Positions 12,996 to 63,362 of a stretch of 64,000 nucleotides of DNA are shown here, one piece after another. Numbering within the stretch: position 1 is the first letter of the stretch; every line of letters begins with the position of its first letter. The notes beneath the pieces were generated by a model. That model saw only the letters and a program-made list of their open reading frames with translations, made no database searches and was not told the DNA's origin. The translations under genes were made by a program, and so were the position numbers. The stretch comes from Pycnopodia helianthoides (Eukaryota; Echinodermata; Asteroidea; Forcipulatida; Asteriidae). The stretch spans positions 18,072,302 through 18,136,301 of the forward strand of contig CM063243.1 in assembly GCA_032158295.1 (NCBI GenBank), in the 5' to 3' direction.

Positions 12996-13380
12996 AGGCA
13001 GTGGATACTTTTGGTAATAACTCAAGAAATACATTAACATAAAAAACATACTTGGTATTAAGGGGCACCTGAGAGCTGCTGATAGTATAAAACATTGTGA
13101 TAAACAACTCCCTCTCAGTGAAATAATGTAGTTTTTGAGACAGAAGTAGTTCCTCACTAAAATATTTGAATCTGAGACAGGCTTCTTCAGGCACGAAGCC
13201 TTTCTCGGGCATTTGAAAGCACACAATTCTACGCAACACGGGTGTTTTTTTTCTTTCATTATTTTCTTGCAACCTCGATGACCGATTGAGCCCAAATTTT
13301 CACAAGATTGTTATTTTATGCATATGGTTGGGATACAAGTGAGGATACCAGTCTGTGACAATTCCCAAAAGTGTACCCCC
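12996..13380. mobile_element. TTAA-family MITE, right end decayed
   Basis: Preceded by TTAA (12992-12995); starts AGGCAGTGGATACTTTTGG. It carries the family's internal landmarks (CTTTCTCGGGCAT, GATTGAGCCCAAATTTTCAC) and ends near AAAAGTGTACCCCC without a recognisable TTAA. Confidence 0.75.
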
Positions 13381-13420
13381 AGGGCTTGAAATTGAACACT
13401 GGACAGCAGGCCCAAAGCGA

Positions 13421-13613
13421 GGGCCCAATTTCATAGAGATGCTTAAGCACAAAAAGTAGCTAAGCACAACAAAATTATGCTTACCAGAATAAGGTTACCC
13501 GCCAAACTACCATATCACATGTACATTTTGTGACTGGTATCCTGCTCATTTCTGCTAAGCAGGCAAACGTTAAGCAATATTTTCTGCTTAAGCAGCTCTA
13601 TGAAATTGGGCCC
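13421..13613. mobile_element. Hairpin element, GGGCCCAATTTCATAGAG family
   Basis: Terminal inverted repeats: GGGCCCAATTTCATAGAG at the left and CTCTATGAAATTGGGCCC at the right. Each is followed inward by GCTTAAGCA-type sequence, so the element is nearly palindromic at its ends. Non-coding, about 193 bp. This is the best complete copy of the family. Confidence 0.9.
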
Positions 13614-14423
13614 AGTAATTGTAGTGTTGGGCCAGTAAACTCATGACTGGACAAGTCCAGTGGTATTGTGTTTTTGTTCAGATGCCGACTTTCAGTCCGA
13701 TAAATATCTTTCAATGCTGTTGAGTACAAAATACAAATAAGATCAATCTTCTCTTACTACTTGTTCAAATTAAAACGCTACCAGTTTTTTTTCTTTCTTA
13801 CTATTTGCAATTCTGGCCTTGTAAAAGAAATTCTGGTCCAGCAAACATTTTGAGCTACAAGCTTATTCTGTGGTCTTGTGGATTCCCACCCCCACCCCCA
13901 AATTCGAGCCCCGACCCCACCTTTAAAGCATTTTGATCTTCATCGGTTACAGACACTCCTGACTACATTAGTCAAATGTACTCAGTCTTCCCAATGCACC
14001 AAATCCTCCCCATCACAAGCTTCCACAGTATCAAATGTTGACGTGACATGAAACCAAAACTCCACAACGACAGCACTGATGAATCTTAACCAAAGGAGGG
14101 GGGTCTTGTCTTACACCGTGACCTCTGACCTTTTCACACCTCTTGAGACAAGGGATGGGGAGACTTTACAGTTCAGGCACACCTGGAATATTTGTTGGAT
14201 GACTAAGTGCTATTTCTGTCATCTGTCTTTGGGTTTTTGATGTGCGGTGCACAGAGCACAGAGCGTTAACATTAACATGAAGCTATTACCTCCTCATTAA
14301 CAATTTAACATCTTAGACGCTCTCTCTCTCTCTCCCGCTCTCCAAGGGACCCATTAAGGAGAAACTTACAGCCTCTTCAAGGAGTGCTGCAAGGTCAGGG
14401 GCTTTTTTTTGCTCGGATGTCCT

Positions 14424-14604
14424 GGGCCAAATTTCATAGAGCTGCTTGCGCAGAAAACTATGCTTAGCAACTGCCTGCTCAGCTCCCAGCAAAAATAAGC
14501 AGGATACCAGTCATAGATTGCACATGTCAGATGGCTATTTTGGCTGGTGACCTTATTCTGCCAAGCATCATTTTGTGCTTAAACAACTCTATGAAATTGG
14601 GCCC
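14424..14604. mobile_element. Hairpin element, GGGCCC family
   Basis: Begins GGGCCAAATTTCATAGAGCT and ends CTCTATGAAATTGGGCCC, with the internal ATACCAGTCA and GGCTGGTGACCTTATTCTG landmarks. It is opposite in internal orientation to the copy at 13421. Confidence 0.85.
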
Positions 14605-14644
14605 TGGTAGTTGAAAAGTTACACTTTAAATGTTTCCCAATATG

Positions 14645-14804
14645 GGGACCGATATCATAGAGCTTAGCAGAAATAAGCAGGATACCAGTCACAAACAGTA
14701 CTTGTGACATGGTGTTCTGGCTGGTAACCTTATTCTGGTAAGCATTCATTTTGTTGTGCTTAGATACTTGTTGTGCTTAAGCAGCTCTATGAAACTGGGT
14801 CCTG
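14645..14804. mobile_element. Hairpin element, GGGCCC family, left end decayed
   Basis: The left end is diverged (GGGGACCGATATCATAGAGC); the right end GCAGCTCTATGAAACTGGGTCC is clear. It lies only 40 bp from the previous copy. Confidence 0.8.
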
Positions 14805-15654
14805 GTTCAAGAATCAGTTCAAAGACAAAGTTGCAGAGAATGTGTTAATTAACACTTCATGAAACATTCATTGTAGACAAGATGCATACATCAAAATAAA
14901 TTCATCTGCATAAATTTGTAGTGCTCAGCTACTTTTTGTGCTAAGCAAATTCCTAATGGGTAGGTTGAGACAATGACAGGAACTCTCTTTGTGAAAATTA
15001 CAAACAGTTGTAAAATATTTCACATCAACTTTAATTCTTATCATTAGAAATACCGCCAGGCTAGCTGTGACTGAACGTTTAGACACAGTAATTAAAGACA
15101 TGTCAGTGAATAAGTTGGTAATATTCCAATAATCTCATTTTGAGAAATATTCCCATCAAGGATTATCGAAATTCATGACGGTCAAATTAAAAAAAAAAAA
15201 AATTAATGAGAAAAATGCAACACTAATATTCTGTCAGTTTCAAAACCCAACAAATGTTAAAACATTTTGTTATAGCAAAGTGGATATACAAAACCCTTTT
15301 GCTCGGTATTTATCCAGTGTCTACCCCCGGCCATCCGATGCTGACATCATTACAGTGAAAGGAGTTCACCGACAGTCCAACTCAAATCTTCACTTTTGAC
15401 ATCGCAATTTGCGTGAAGTATGAGATATTACCACAACTTCTCCAAGACAAATACTGATGCGCATACCCCGAGAGACCCAGACGGAAAACACAAGCACTGA
15501 CCGAAACAGGGAACAACAAAACCTCCGGTATTTTTCGGTCCGACTTTACCACATGTACAAACACCTACCACTGACTATTGTGCAATACTAAGAATTCTGA
15601 GCGTGTAAGAAGGTCGGGGGAGTTAAGCAGCGGCCATTGTCTCCCCAGTGCTCT

Positions 15655-15835
15655 GGGCCCAATTTCATAGAGCTGCTTAAGCACAAAAAAAGTAACTAGG
15701 CACAACAAAATTATGCTTACCAGCTAAACCACCATTTCACAAGTACAACTTGTGACTGGTATCCGGCTCATTTATGCTTTGCAGAAATTTGTTAAGCAGT
15801 ATTTTCTGCTTAAGCAGCTCTGTGAAACTGGGCCC
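15655..15835. mobile_element. Hairpin element, GGGCCC family
   Basis: Both terminal repeats are present (GGGCCCAATTTCATAGAG and CTCTGTGAAACTGGGCCC), and the internal order matches the copy at 13421. Confidence 0.9.
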
Positions 15836-15838
15836 TCG

Positions 15839-16034
15839 GGGCAGTTTCATAAAAAGCTGCTTCAGCAGAAACTATTGGTTACTACAATGATGCTAGGCGA
15901 ACACTGCAGGAAACAAGTCGCATATAGTACAGATAGCACATGGCATTTTTGGCTGGTAACCTTATTCTGGTAAGCAAACATGTTGCTCGCTCAGTTACTT
16001 TTTTGTGCTTGAGCAGCTCTATGAAATTGGGCCC
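15839..16034. mobile_element. Hairpin element, GGGCCC family, abutting copy
   Basis: Starts 3 bp after the previous element with a diverged left end (GGGGCAGTTTCATAAAAAGC) and ends CTCTATGAAATTGGGCCC. Internal orientation is opposite to its neighbour. Confidence 0.8.
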
Positions 16035-16065
16035 TGGTCTTGGTGCTCCTTAAACGGTGTGCATA

Positions 16066-16385
16066 ACATTGGTATGATTGAAAAAAATATCTGTTTACAG
16101 ATTTGCACAAAGCTTACAAGGGTATAAAGATGGTCATGTTGGACAACCTCCCTCAGAATAGTTTTGCCTGAAATGCTACAGTTTCTGAGATATGATTAAA
16201 ATTAGTAATTTTGATCTTGCAAAGTCGGAAATCCGATGTTTGAAAACAGTGAATAATAGTGATGGGGTTTCTCACTATTTTCTTGTGACTATGACGACCG
16301 TTTGAGCTTCAACTTTCACAGGTTAGTTATTTCATGTATGGGTTGAGTCACATAAAGTGCGGATAATGGTCTTTGACAATAACAA
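16066..16385. mobile_element. Decayed TTAA-family MITE
   Basis: Internal landmarks are shared with the 30501-30876 element: CCTGAAATGCTACAGTTTC, CACTATTTTCTTGTGAC, TTTCACAGGTTAGTTATTTC and TCTTTGACAATAAC. No clean TTAA ends remain. Confidence 0.6.
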
Positions 16386-19300
16386 ATGTTGGCTGCAGGC
16401 AAATTTTTCGCAGAAGATGAGCACATCTCAACTGTTGCGAATTGTTCGTTGCGAATTTGTGACGTCAAATTTCGCTTCGCTTTCGCATTCGCAGGAAGTA
16501 TGAACCGGGCTTTACAGTGCTAGTCATTTTCGAGGGTCCCTCAAGTTTCATTACCACAAATGATACAATACTAAAACAGGTTGGGTTTCAATCAATTAAT
16601 CTTTAGATCTTACCGTTGTCACGATAAAAAAAAAACCCTAAAAACAAACAACAAAAACAGCATCATCACCTCATACAGCCAGCTGTCCCAACTTAGAGAC
16701 GCTCGATTAATATGTAAATAAGTCTGCTGTAGTTTAACGAGCATAGTGTGGTTAAATGGAACGAATAAATCATCTACTACTAACGCTTTCATCCGCCTTT
16801 AGTTGGACCTCAAATAAATCCATAAATTCTATAAAGAGGATAGAAAAAGTAACAGCAGACTCTCTTATTCACATGGCCTCCCATCAAACATCAACTATTT
16901 ATTGGCCAGGTGTAAAAAAATCAGATAAATTTTCAGCGCAATTTCTTTTTGAGGTTTTTTAAAAGGTTTTGTTCCCTTCTGTTTGTCAACGCAGACCACA
17001 TTCAGATATATAATAACACCGTACTCACAATGGGGGAGGAGGGGGGGTGGTCTATGTGAACGATTCACAAATAATTCATGGTTTCCACAATGAGCTTGTT
17101 GCACAATAAATATGCTGACATGCTGTTATAAATCATGGGTACTAATACTATCGAATCGGGCTTCAATTCTGGTGGCTAAGGGGAGGGGGGGGGGTGGGTG
17201 ATGGATGGATGCTGAACCTCTGTAAGCACCATCATCAAGCCATATTGATTAATGAAATGTAAACAACCATCTGTGTGCTTCAAACTTGAAGAATTGCTCG
17301 GCCAATATGGAGGAGACCTTTTGCGATGGTATTTCAAGAGCTACTTGTAACATGCGTCCACTGAGTTTTTACTTCCCTCTCGGAAACAAACTGACCTCCA
17401 TTTGGCCCTCGTTAGTCCTCGGTGTGAAATGACATAAACAACCTTCTAGTCGCTCATCTTATTGGGTTGCAGAGCAACAAAGACAAATAAAGCCTTGATT
17501 TTTTTTTAAATACCCATCTTCACAACTCACACTGTAGATTCTCACGATTGCCGCTACTTTGTCCTAGGTACATCTTTTGATTCTGTGTAACGGGCTTATT
17601 TTCCCATTAGTACCCAAACGAGGGGAAAACTGGCAAGGGACCAGTCTCCCCTCCCCCCCCCCCCCCCCCCGCAAGGCTTAGTTTGGTGATTCCCCAATAC
17701 TGAGACAACTCTATACTTTTTATCTCACCTTAAAAGTACCTTATGAAAACAAACTCCTCGTTCCCTCTCTGTCAAGTTGGACCACAAACTGTTCCAGTTG
17801 CATTTCCCAATCATTTTTTCCCCTCCTCATAAATCCAGGAATCAGCAGGAAACGCTCGATGGCAGGTACGTCATACTAGAAACAACAAGCACTCGACACA
17901 AAGCCACATTTTGTTTCCTACACTTCCGAAACAAACTCTCCATAAATTGATCAATATTGGTTTGTCGTTAAACATTAAACCCCATCATTCTAAAAAAAAA
18001 AAATTTTTCTTCTTTTTTCAAAATGAATATCTCCACCGACGAATGTTATTTCAAAAAAACTGCTATTTGGATTTATCCACCCACAGAGCAAAGCATAACA
18101 AAATTCCGTCTGTACCAGGACATAAATAAAAGTGACAACTACAGACTAAGACTAACCAAGTGATGCAGCAACAAGACGTTTTTTCACAGTACAAGGAGAA
18201 AAAAAAAGATATTTGTTTTCAAAATCCGGCGCCATCGTGCCCGATAATTCCGTCCAAATGAATGTCAAACTAAGCTACACCAAATATTTAAAGATCCTTT
18301 AGCAGAGTTTTTATGGGGGGGAGGTTTATTGGCAATAAAAAATTGTTTACTCGTACTTAAAAATCAAAAGAGGGACAGGGTCTTGTTTTTTAAATGCCTG
18401 ACCTGATCAGAGGATCTTCTCCGGGGAATGTTTACAACCGAAACTGAAAGGCAGCTAACACTACAGGGTTGAGAAAAAAAAAGCAAACAGTTTTTACCGT
18501 TGTCTCGTAGGTACACAGAAACGAGCACGTCGTGTGATAACACGCATTATCGTTCTCATAAAAAACCATGAAATATTGCTTTCAGTATTGGTGTTATATT
18601 TTGTTACAAATAATGAACACTTGCTTCTATCTAACCCCGTCCAACCCTTCCACCTAAATCATTCCTCAAAATAAATGTTGACACTTTTTTTCAACTTACA
18701 CAGATGATGTAGCCTTTAAAAGGATTTTCCAAACTCAATAATACGGAAAATCAATCTTTTAGGAAACCGTGTTGAGATGGTCCCTCTCTCCACAACTCAC
18801 ACACATCTAGTGTGTAGGTCCGAGCCTATCTGCCTAACTCTTGATTGCCTAACTACTGTACATGTACACTACACACGGAGCAGTACTGTAATACCTCAGT
18901 GAGGACCTACCAAGCAGTTATGCATAGCTGATGAAACCTGCCTAACAAAAACCTCTCGGATGAGTGCGATTATTCCATACAAATTCAGCCCTCAAACATA
19001 GTGATGGGTAAATGAGAAACCAAGCAAACTCAGTGGAATGAACACATGAAATTGTTTGGCAGCTAGAGACATAGCTTTTATCACCTTCCACACCTTCCAC
19101 GGGTACTGTTGACCATTGCTTTTCAGAAGAGTACATGTTTTTGTTTTTTAAACAATATTTGGGGTTTTTGAAGGAATTGTAGCCTCAAAAATGTTTACAC
19201 TTTTCTTTAACAAGGGCACAAGTTTGAAGAAACCAACATGTTATCACAACGAATAGGTAGGTTCTTGCACATTGTACTTAGCTTATTGAAATTGCCTTGC

Positions 19301-19399
19301 CAGGGGTAGGCCTAGTTACTTTAAAACACCTCTAAAAAATTATCAAATTCTACATGGAAATGCTTATTCAGAGCTAGTGTCAAATTTGTAAAATTTTGT
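16386..19399. other. No gene recognised; poly-C tract
   Basis: AT-rich sequence with scattered short ORFs, an 18-base C run (17653-17670), a G-rich run near 17185-17193 and an A run near 17991-18002. No exon or known element found. Confidence 0.45.
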
Positions 19400-19672
19400 T
19401 GTGCGACCCCCTTTGAGGTAATGTAGTTTTAGAGAAAGAGGTAATTTTTTTTCACCAAGAAATTCAAATCTGAGACCTGAAGCCTTTCTCGGGCATCTGA
19501 AAACACACAATTCTATGCAACAAGGGTGGGTTTTTTTTCTTCATTATTTTCTTGTAACTTCGATGACCAATTGAGCCCAAATTTTCACAGGTTTGTTATT
19601 TTTATGCGTCTGTTGGGATACACCATGTGAGGATACTGGTCTTTGACAATTACAAAAAGTATACCCTGCCTT
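19400..19672. mobile_element. TTAA-family MITE fragment
   Basis: Resembles the right part of the 12996-13380 copy: GAGGTAATGTAGTTTTAGAG, CTTTCTCGGGCATCTGAAA, ATGACCAATTGAGCCCAAAT and TCTTTGACAATTAC. The left end is lost. Confidence 0.75.
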
Positions 19673-20870
19673 TCTCTTTCCCTTCAATAGACTCCTGTGC
19701 ATTTTGCAATAGCCTGTGGCCGGCAAACACAAACTAATTATTAAAATCATTATTTTAATAGATCAGACCGTGTTGTTGGGTGACCACATTAAAGTCGATT
19801 ATGGCTTGTGGTCCGCGAAGTGTTCAATACTGTTTGACCGTATAATTTACCCTACTGACTGCACAGCCAAGCCCCGGGTTTGACTCATTCCGATTATGGA
19901 ATTTAATTGCCAGAGTAAATTCTCTTCCGCCTCACATTTAATACAAAACAAATACAAACTGAAGGTACTGAGTGACACGCATTAACGGCAGGAATGTTGT
20001 GCAAGAATTCCTGCAACTTACTGCAAACAAGAAATCAGGGGCGAGGAGATTGCATTCATACCGACTGGATGTTTTTTTTTCAAGGCACGGAGCAAACTTT
20101 CAAAAATAGTGATTTATAGCTTTTTGGGTAATGAAGGGGAAAAAAAAAAGAGGAAAAAGCTAGCCTTGAAAATAAAGTTTACCTCCATACACTCCATGAT
20201 ACAATGCACACTGCGCTTAAACATGCAATGGTCAGTTCAGACAAATATTTCTAGAAACACATACACACTGAAACCATCCCACAACCTTTGTTATTACTAC
20301 AAGAAAACTTTGTTACAAAGTAGAGAACATGTTTGTATTTACCAGTGTTTATAGGGTACCAGGAGAATTTGAGCCAATCACACCTGATCCTGGCTAATCA
20401 CAGAACTCATTACTGACAAACTATGCAACCTGACAACCCTTGATTGACAGCCATGGGCGGAGCTAAAGATGAACACGCCCCCTTCTAAACACAGAAGGAC
20501 AGCAACAGTGAATGGTCACGTGACAAAAAGGGAAGGGAAACTGATATGGGTGGCATGTTATCTGTGAAGAACTGCACTGCACATGTTTCAAGTTGACACA
20601 CCGCTTGTTAAATATAGCTCAATATTTTGATTAAATTCAATATCACTGTTACAAAGTCTTGGCGAATCTTCACAGTCTGATTGCAAAATAGCCGAGTAAT
20701 CTTATGAGTGCCAAAAATAAAACAAAAAGCTTTCCAACAGCATTTTGAAATCAACTACAGATTTTTGAGCAATCAGAAAACGTGTTCTTAGTTTTGCCCA
20801 AGATTCAACTCTGGCATTCAATTCAGTACAACATGATTGACACTAGTTTTCCCTAGCCATTCTACAGTGT
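19673..20870. other. No gene recognised
   Basis: Unique-looking AT-rich sequence; an 81-codon plus-strand ORF near 20109 has no recognisable domain. Confidence 0.45.
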
Positions 20871-20878
20871 ACCAGCAC

Positions 20879-21101
20879 CAGTGGCGCAACTAGAGGGTGG
20901 GGGACCGGCAGGAGTCCCCTGCTCAGACCCCCTGCTCAGACCCCTTGCCCACCCAACCCTTGCCTGCCCACCCCCCCCCCCCAAAAAAAAGGGGGGAAAT
21001 GAAGAAAGAAAAAAATAATGCACGAATGAATGGTTCGACATATTAAATAGCCTCCCCCAATCCCCCCCCCCACCCAATGAAAATGTCTGGGTATGCCACT
21101 G
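20879..21101. mobile_element. hAT-type MITE with 8-bp target duplication
   Basis: Begins CAGTGGCGCAACTAGAG and ends GGTATGCCACTG, so the outer CAGTGGC / GCCACTG termini are inverted. Both sides carry the same 8 bases ACCAGCAC (20871-20878 and 21102-21109). CAGTG-type ends with an 8-bp duplication are typical of hAT transposons. It is 223 bp and non-coding, with C- and G-rich runs inside. Confidence 0.88.
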
Positions 21102-21109
21102 ACCAGCAC

Positions 21110-22003
21110 CATGGCAGGGTCTAGGCTTGACTCTCCATAGTAGAGGCAGAGTTCAGTACCCAGCCGAACAAATTAAACCAATGGCCAGTTTCAGTCCCTA
21201 CAGAAATAAATGGAAATGTCTGAACTTTCCTTTAAATCAAGAGGGAAATCAAGGGGGAGGCAGAGTAACACACAGAGGCAGGTGTTACAACAACAAAATG
21301 CAATAATTAAATATCATTTACCGATACACAAATGATGATTTGGGTTTTGTCATTCATATGTTTGGCTTTTGAGTCGTACACTTTTAATAGTCAATAAGTT
21401 CTATGTGAACAAATTAAAGCGACATATTTCATTAATTACTACTAATAGCTTGAATGTCCGAGTTAACAAAAATCTTTTGGATGTTTTGTCACATGTAGAC
21501 AGGAAATTAATTTCTTCTGACAATGACAAGGAAATCACATTTCAGGAATTCAAAATGATCAGGTGTCATCTTCAGGTGCGGAAATATGAGTAAACAACAA
21601 CAAAAGCTTCAACAACAACAACAACAAAAACGAGGAAAAAAACCACCCGGGGGTCTCAATTTCCTCATTTCAATCCGACCTTAAAAAACAGTGGCAGATC
21701 CCAGCACCTGATCTGAACCAACCTGCAGCCTCCAAAGTCAGATGGTGGAGAAACAAGACAACTTGAAATATTAATGAAGATAAAGAAAATTACAGACCGG
21801 GCTCCATTGATAAATAAACATTTCACCTCATTGTTTCCCTGTGTTGGGCACAGTGTGCGTGTAATGGATTTGTGATTTCCAATTAGACGCTGTAACACGT
21901 TTAGGGTTTTTTTTTCCCCTTCTTTTTTTTCGCGAGGCATAACGATTGCTGGGGGTATTCATTCCACTGTGACATGTGGGATTTTTTTTTTAAGCAAAAG
22001 ATT
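21110..22003. other. No gene recognised
   Basis: AT-rich sequence with AAC-type low complexity near 21594-21640. No domain-bearing ORF. Confidence 0.45.
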
Positions 22004-22380
22004 CACCTTTTAAAAATTGCAAATCGAGATGTTTGTCCTGGAGTAAATCACCGTAAACTGGAAGACCACACATGGCTTTCGTTTCTCTCTCACATGACAC
22101 CCTCAGAATCAGATGAATCAGTGGAATTGTCAGAAGCTGTAATTATTGTGTTTAGTTTATTGAATTTGTCTATTTCATGGTATCAGACAAGAGTCACCTT
22201 AAAAAATTGCCAAATGAGATGTTTGTCCTGGAGTAAATCACCGTAAACTGGAAGACCACACATGGCTTTTGTTCCTCTTTCACATGACAACCTCAAATGA
22301 ATCAATGGAATTATCAGAAGTTATAACTATTGTGTTTTGTTTATTGAATTTGTCTCTGTCATGGCATCGGACATATGGAC
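22004..22380. repeat. Tandem duplication, ~191- and ~180-bp copies
   Basis: The block from CACCTTTTAAAAATTGC (22004) to about 22194 recurs from 22195. The core GAGATGTTTGTCCTGGAGTA and the following GACCACACATGGCTTT are preserved, with small indels elsewhere. Confidence 0.9.
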
Positions 22381-24357
22381 TTGTTCAGAGGCTTAATGCC
22401 ACCATGTACAATTAAAGGAAAACATGACTGCAGAATTTTAATCTGAATAGAATTTCTCACGAGCACAATTGTCAGTATTGATGTGGTTGTTGCAGACAAC
22501 TCAACAACTTATTGTTCTTCAAATGTGGTGCATTTCCAATCTGGCATAAAAGCAATAATGAATGTATGCAATTGGTCCAGTAGCCTACAAAACAGCTGTC
22601 AACAGTTCCGACTGATCTCAGTGATGTGTCCAAGTGTAACCTCTTTAATCCTGAAGTCATGGGCCAGCCGCTACAAGAGTGTCTCCCGAGTATAGAAAGT
22701 ATGCTTGGGCACACTGGGACCGCAGATATTTCAGAGTAATTGAACGATGAAAGGATTGCACAACCGTTCTGATGTCGGAAACACTTCTCCTTTTTTTCTT
22801 TTTTTCTTTTTTTTTTCTTCTCTCTCTTTCTTTTTCTTCTTTCTACTTCTTCTTGTTTTTGTCTGTTTGCATTGTCCTCTTTCACTGTGGTCAGCCACCT
22901 CATCACAGAGTGACGCTCGGAACATTAATGTCTTTCCACGGCAGGCCCGGGGTTTCCGGTGGGAATTTCATAATCTCATCGATTTGATTCGTTGTGGTGG
23001 ATCAAATCGCGTACCGACAGATGACGACCACAAGAGAACACACACACACACACACACACAAAAAACCATCAGAGTAAATGGTTAACTTGAGATGAATCCT
23101 ACTCAAGCAGGCCGCTTTCGATCAGGAAAAAAGAAGAGGAAAAAAAGCACAACCGGGACAAAATTTCCAGTAGAGTTTTCGCTCTTAAAGACGTCCCTTG
23201 AGTTTTTTTCTATTTTTATTTGGAGAACTTAATCAGGGCAAGTAATTCTCAGCTGGATTCGGTATTACACCAACACTGATTACAGATCACTCCATCTAAG
23301 ACCGGGCCCAAATACCATTGACAGTTTTGACACAGAGGTCATCACGGGTCATCACGGGTCAACCAGGGTCAGCCGTGGAGGGGGGGGGGGGAAAAAACAC
23401 AAGAAGGGAGTGTCACGGTGCTTTTTCTGTAGTCTTGATAAGCTTGCAGAACAGGATTGAATTAATCACAGGCAGTAAGAAATGAAGTCCCAGCTAACTC
23501 ATGAATTGAAATATCTGACAACTGGAACTCTTAAAACAGTCAGTTTATAAGAGGGAGAGGAGAAGTTAAAAGTGGTATTTGGGGTTGGGCTCTGAGGTGT
23601 TCCCGATCAGAGTGAGCCATTGCCCTTTTTTATCTCAACACAAGCAGAGTGTTACCCGATCTTGGGCACCGGTGTGGTCCGTTTGGGGTGAATTGAGGAG
23701 TAATTAAGGCCGATGCGGGATTGAGATCTCAATGATCGTGGCTGATGACAATGTGAAATAGGTATGAGAACCAAAGGTGATAAGAAAGCATTGGTAACTA
23801 CGAATGATTTGGGGTTAAAGACTTGGTGCATGGTGAGAAATGTGATTTGTATTTTTAGAATGTAATTGTGGAAGACCGCAGGTGTGAAGTTGTACTAAAA
23901 AAGAAAGGTTCGTAAAACAACTTTGATAGGTTTGGAGGTAACTAGTTTGAGTTACTGGACCAAAAATATTTCTTTTTTTCATATGTGGACATCAACATTA
24001 CTTATAAAATCTGGTAAATATTGATGATTGAATGTTTAAAGTCAATCTGGTTTTAAGCTCAACATCGTAATGGTATTTTGTTTATAGCACAAAGACTTGC
24101 AAGTTTCAACTTCCCAATGTCCCTCCACCTCCCCCCATTCTTGTTTGTGATTTGTTTGACCTATTGAAACCAAATTTAATATATTGTGGTCCACAATTAT
24201 ACCTGGGAATTGTTTAAACATCCACTGTATCCATCTGCCACAATACACAACTTGCTATTTCAGCGATTAAGAAAGAAGAGACCACCAATAACATGTGTAC
24301 AAAGTATAGGTTTGAAGCCTCAATACACGATTCTAAAAAAAAACAGGCACACAGAAT
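22381..24357. other. No gene recognised; pyrimidine tract and CA repeat
   Basis: Holds a T/C-rich tract (about 22787-22860), a (CA)n run (about 23039-23061), a direct repeat of ATCACGGGTC (near 23341) and a G run (near 23380). No exon found. Confidence 0.45.
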
Positions 24358-24360
24358 ATA

Positions 24361-24494
24361 TGCCGTGTCCAATTTGGCAGCTGAGGCTACGGCTGCGGCT
24401 GTTGCTAAGGGTGTTGCTATGGGCCTCCTATGCTCCAACACTTATTCACGTGAAGACCAAGCCATAGCCACAGGGGCTTCATTCAGACACGGCC
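24361..24494. mobile_element. PIF/Harbinger-like MITE, copy 1
   Basis: The left end is GCCGTGTCCAATTTGGCAGC and the right end, reverse-complemented, is GGCCGTGTCTGAAT. The inside is rich in GGCTACGGCTGCGGCT-type repeats. It is homologous to 62446-62590. The flanking 3-mers are ATA and TTA, so the target duplication is imperfect. Confidence 0.7.
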
Positions 24495-24805
24495 TTACTA
24501 TCGACAAAATAGCTGAAACTTGGAAGCAACATTTTTTTAAACCTCACACTGGTCTGCCTGAATAGCCCTCATGTTTTAGAAAAACTGTTCGGATATTTTT
24601 TAAATCGAGTGCGACTTTTAAGCTAGAACATCGAGCTGAAACTTCAAAGTCCTTGCCGATTCCACTGACTCTTATGTACAAGCATACAAGTCCTTTGGCA
24701 AGAGCTACGATGTCACTGGTCAAACAATTCATCAGTGATGTCTTGACGTCAAAAAACAAGAAATTCTGTCTCTGTTAGCACCAATGCGAAATGTACAAAA
24801 TACGT

Positions 24806-25001
24806 GGGCCCAATTTCATAGAGCTGCTTAGGCACAAAAAGTAGCTCAGCACAACAAAATTATGCTTACCCGAATAAGGTTACCAGCCAAACTGCCATGC
24901 CACATGTACAATTTGTGACTGGTATCCTGGTATCATCTCTGCTTAGCACAAAATTGTTAAGCAATTTTTTCCTGCTTAAGCAGCTCTATGAAATTGGACC
25001 C
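24806..25001. mobile_element. Hairpin element, GGGCCC family
   Basis: GGGCCCAATTTCATAGAGCT at the left and AGCTCTATGAAATTGGACCC at the right, about 196 bp. It lies 78 bp past the donor of the last identified INO80 exon. Confidence 0.9.
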
Positions 25002-25078
25002 AGGAGTAACATGCAGCTCACTTTTACAGAGGTTTGACAACATTTGTGGCACATAACATCGACTATAACAATTCTTAC

Positions 25079-62929
<37,851 letters not shown>

Positions 62930-62964
62930 CTACATGAGAATTGGGCCGGGTTACAGTTACACTT

Positions 62965-63125
62965 CAGGCCTGGAATTACACGGAGGCCACGGACACAAGG
63001 CCTGTTGCCTGGTCTTAGCCTTGGTGCCCCTTCAAAAGTTTCCTATAGGCTTAAATTTTTTCAAATGGAAGTGCCCTTTGCAAAAGGAAAATGGTCTTGC
63101 CCTCTCAAAGATGAAATTCCAGGCC
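62965..63125 (-). repeat. Interspersed repeat, GGGGCACCAAGGC type, copy 2
   Basis: Reverse complement of the block at 41505-41639: CTTGGTGCCCCTTCAAAAG, AAATGGAAGTGCCCTTTGCA. Unknown class. Confidence 0.6.
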
Positions 63126-63177
63126 TGCACTTACTTCATTTCTCACTTGCTAAAGTACTTTCAATAACATTTGCTCC

Positions 63178-63362
63178 CAAGCTGATCGAACATTCAAAAC
63201 CACAACTGCACACGTTTGTGTATGGTGGAGCAGTTGTGTACAGAACTATCTGTGTTCTGCTGTGATGCATTCACCACATGATATCATTGTAAGCTGGCAC
63301 AGTGAATCTATCGTTCACAACAATGTGGTTGATATTGAATGGTCGGACAGGCAGAGGGTTAA
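63178..63362 (+). repeat. Interspersed repeat Q, copy 2
   Basis: GTTGTGTACAGAACTATCTG, ACCACATGATATCATTGTAA, GCTGGCACAGTGAATCTATC and GAATGGTCGGACAGGCAGAG, in the same order as 49835-50015. Confidence 0.65.

Noticed and set aside
22472..22906. Minus-strand 144-codon lysine-rich ORF
   Set aside because: The basic part is the translation of a T/C-rich tract; the rest lacks any domain.
24293..24565. Alanine-rich plus-strand ORF (AAEATAAAVAKGVAMG)
   Set aside because: It is the translation of the GGCTACGGCTGCGGCT interior of a PIF/Harbinger-like MITE.
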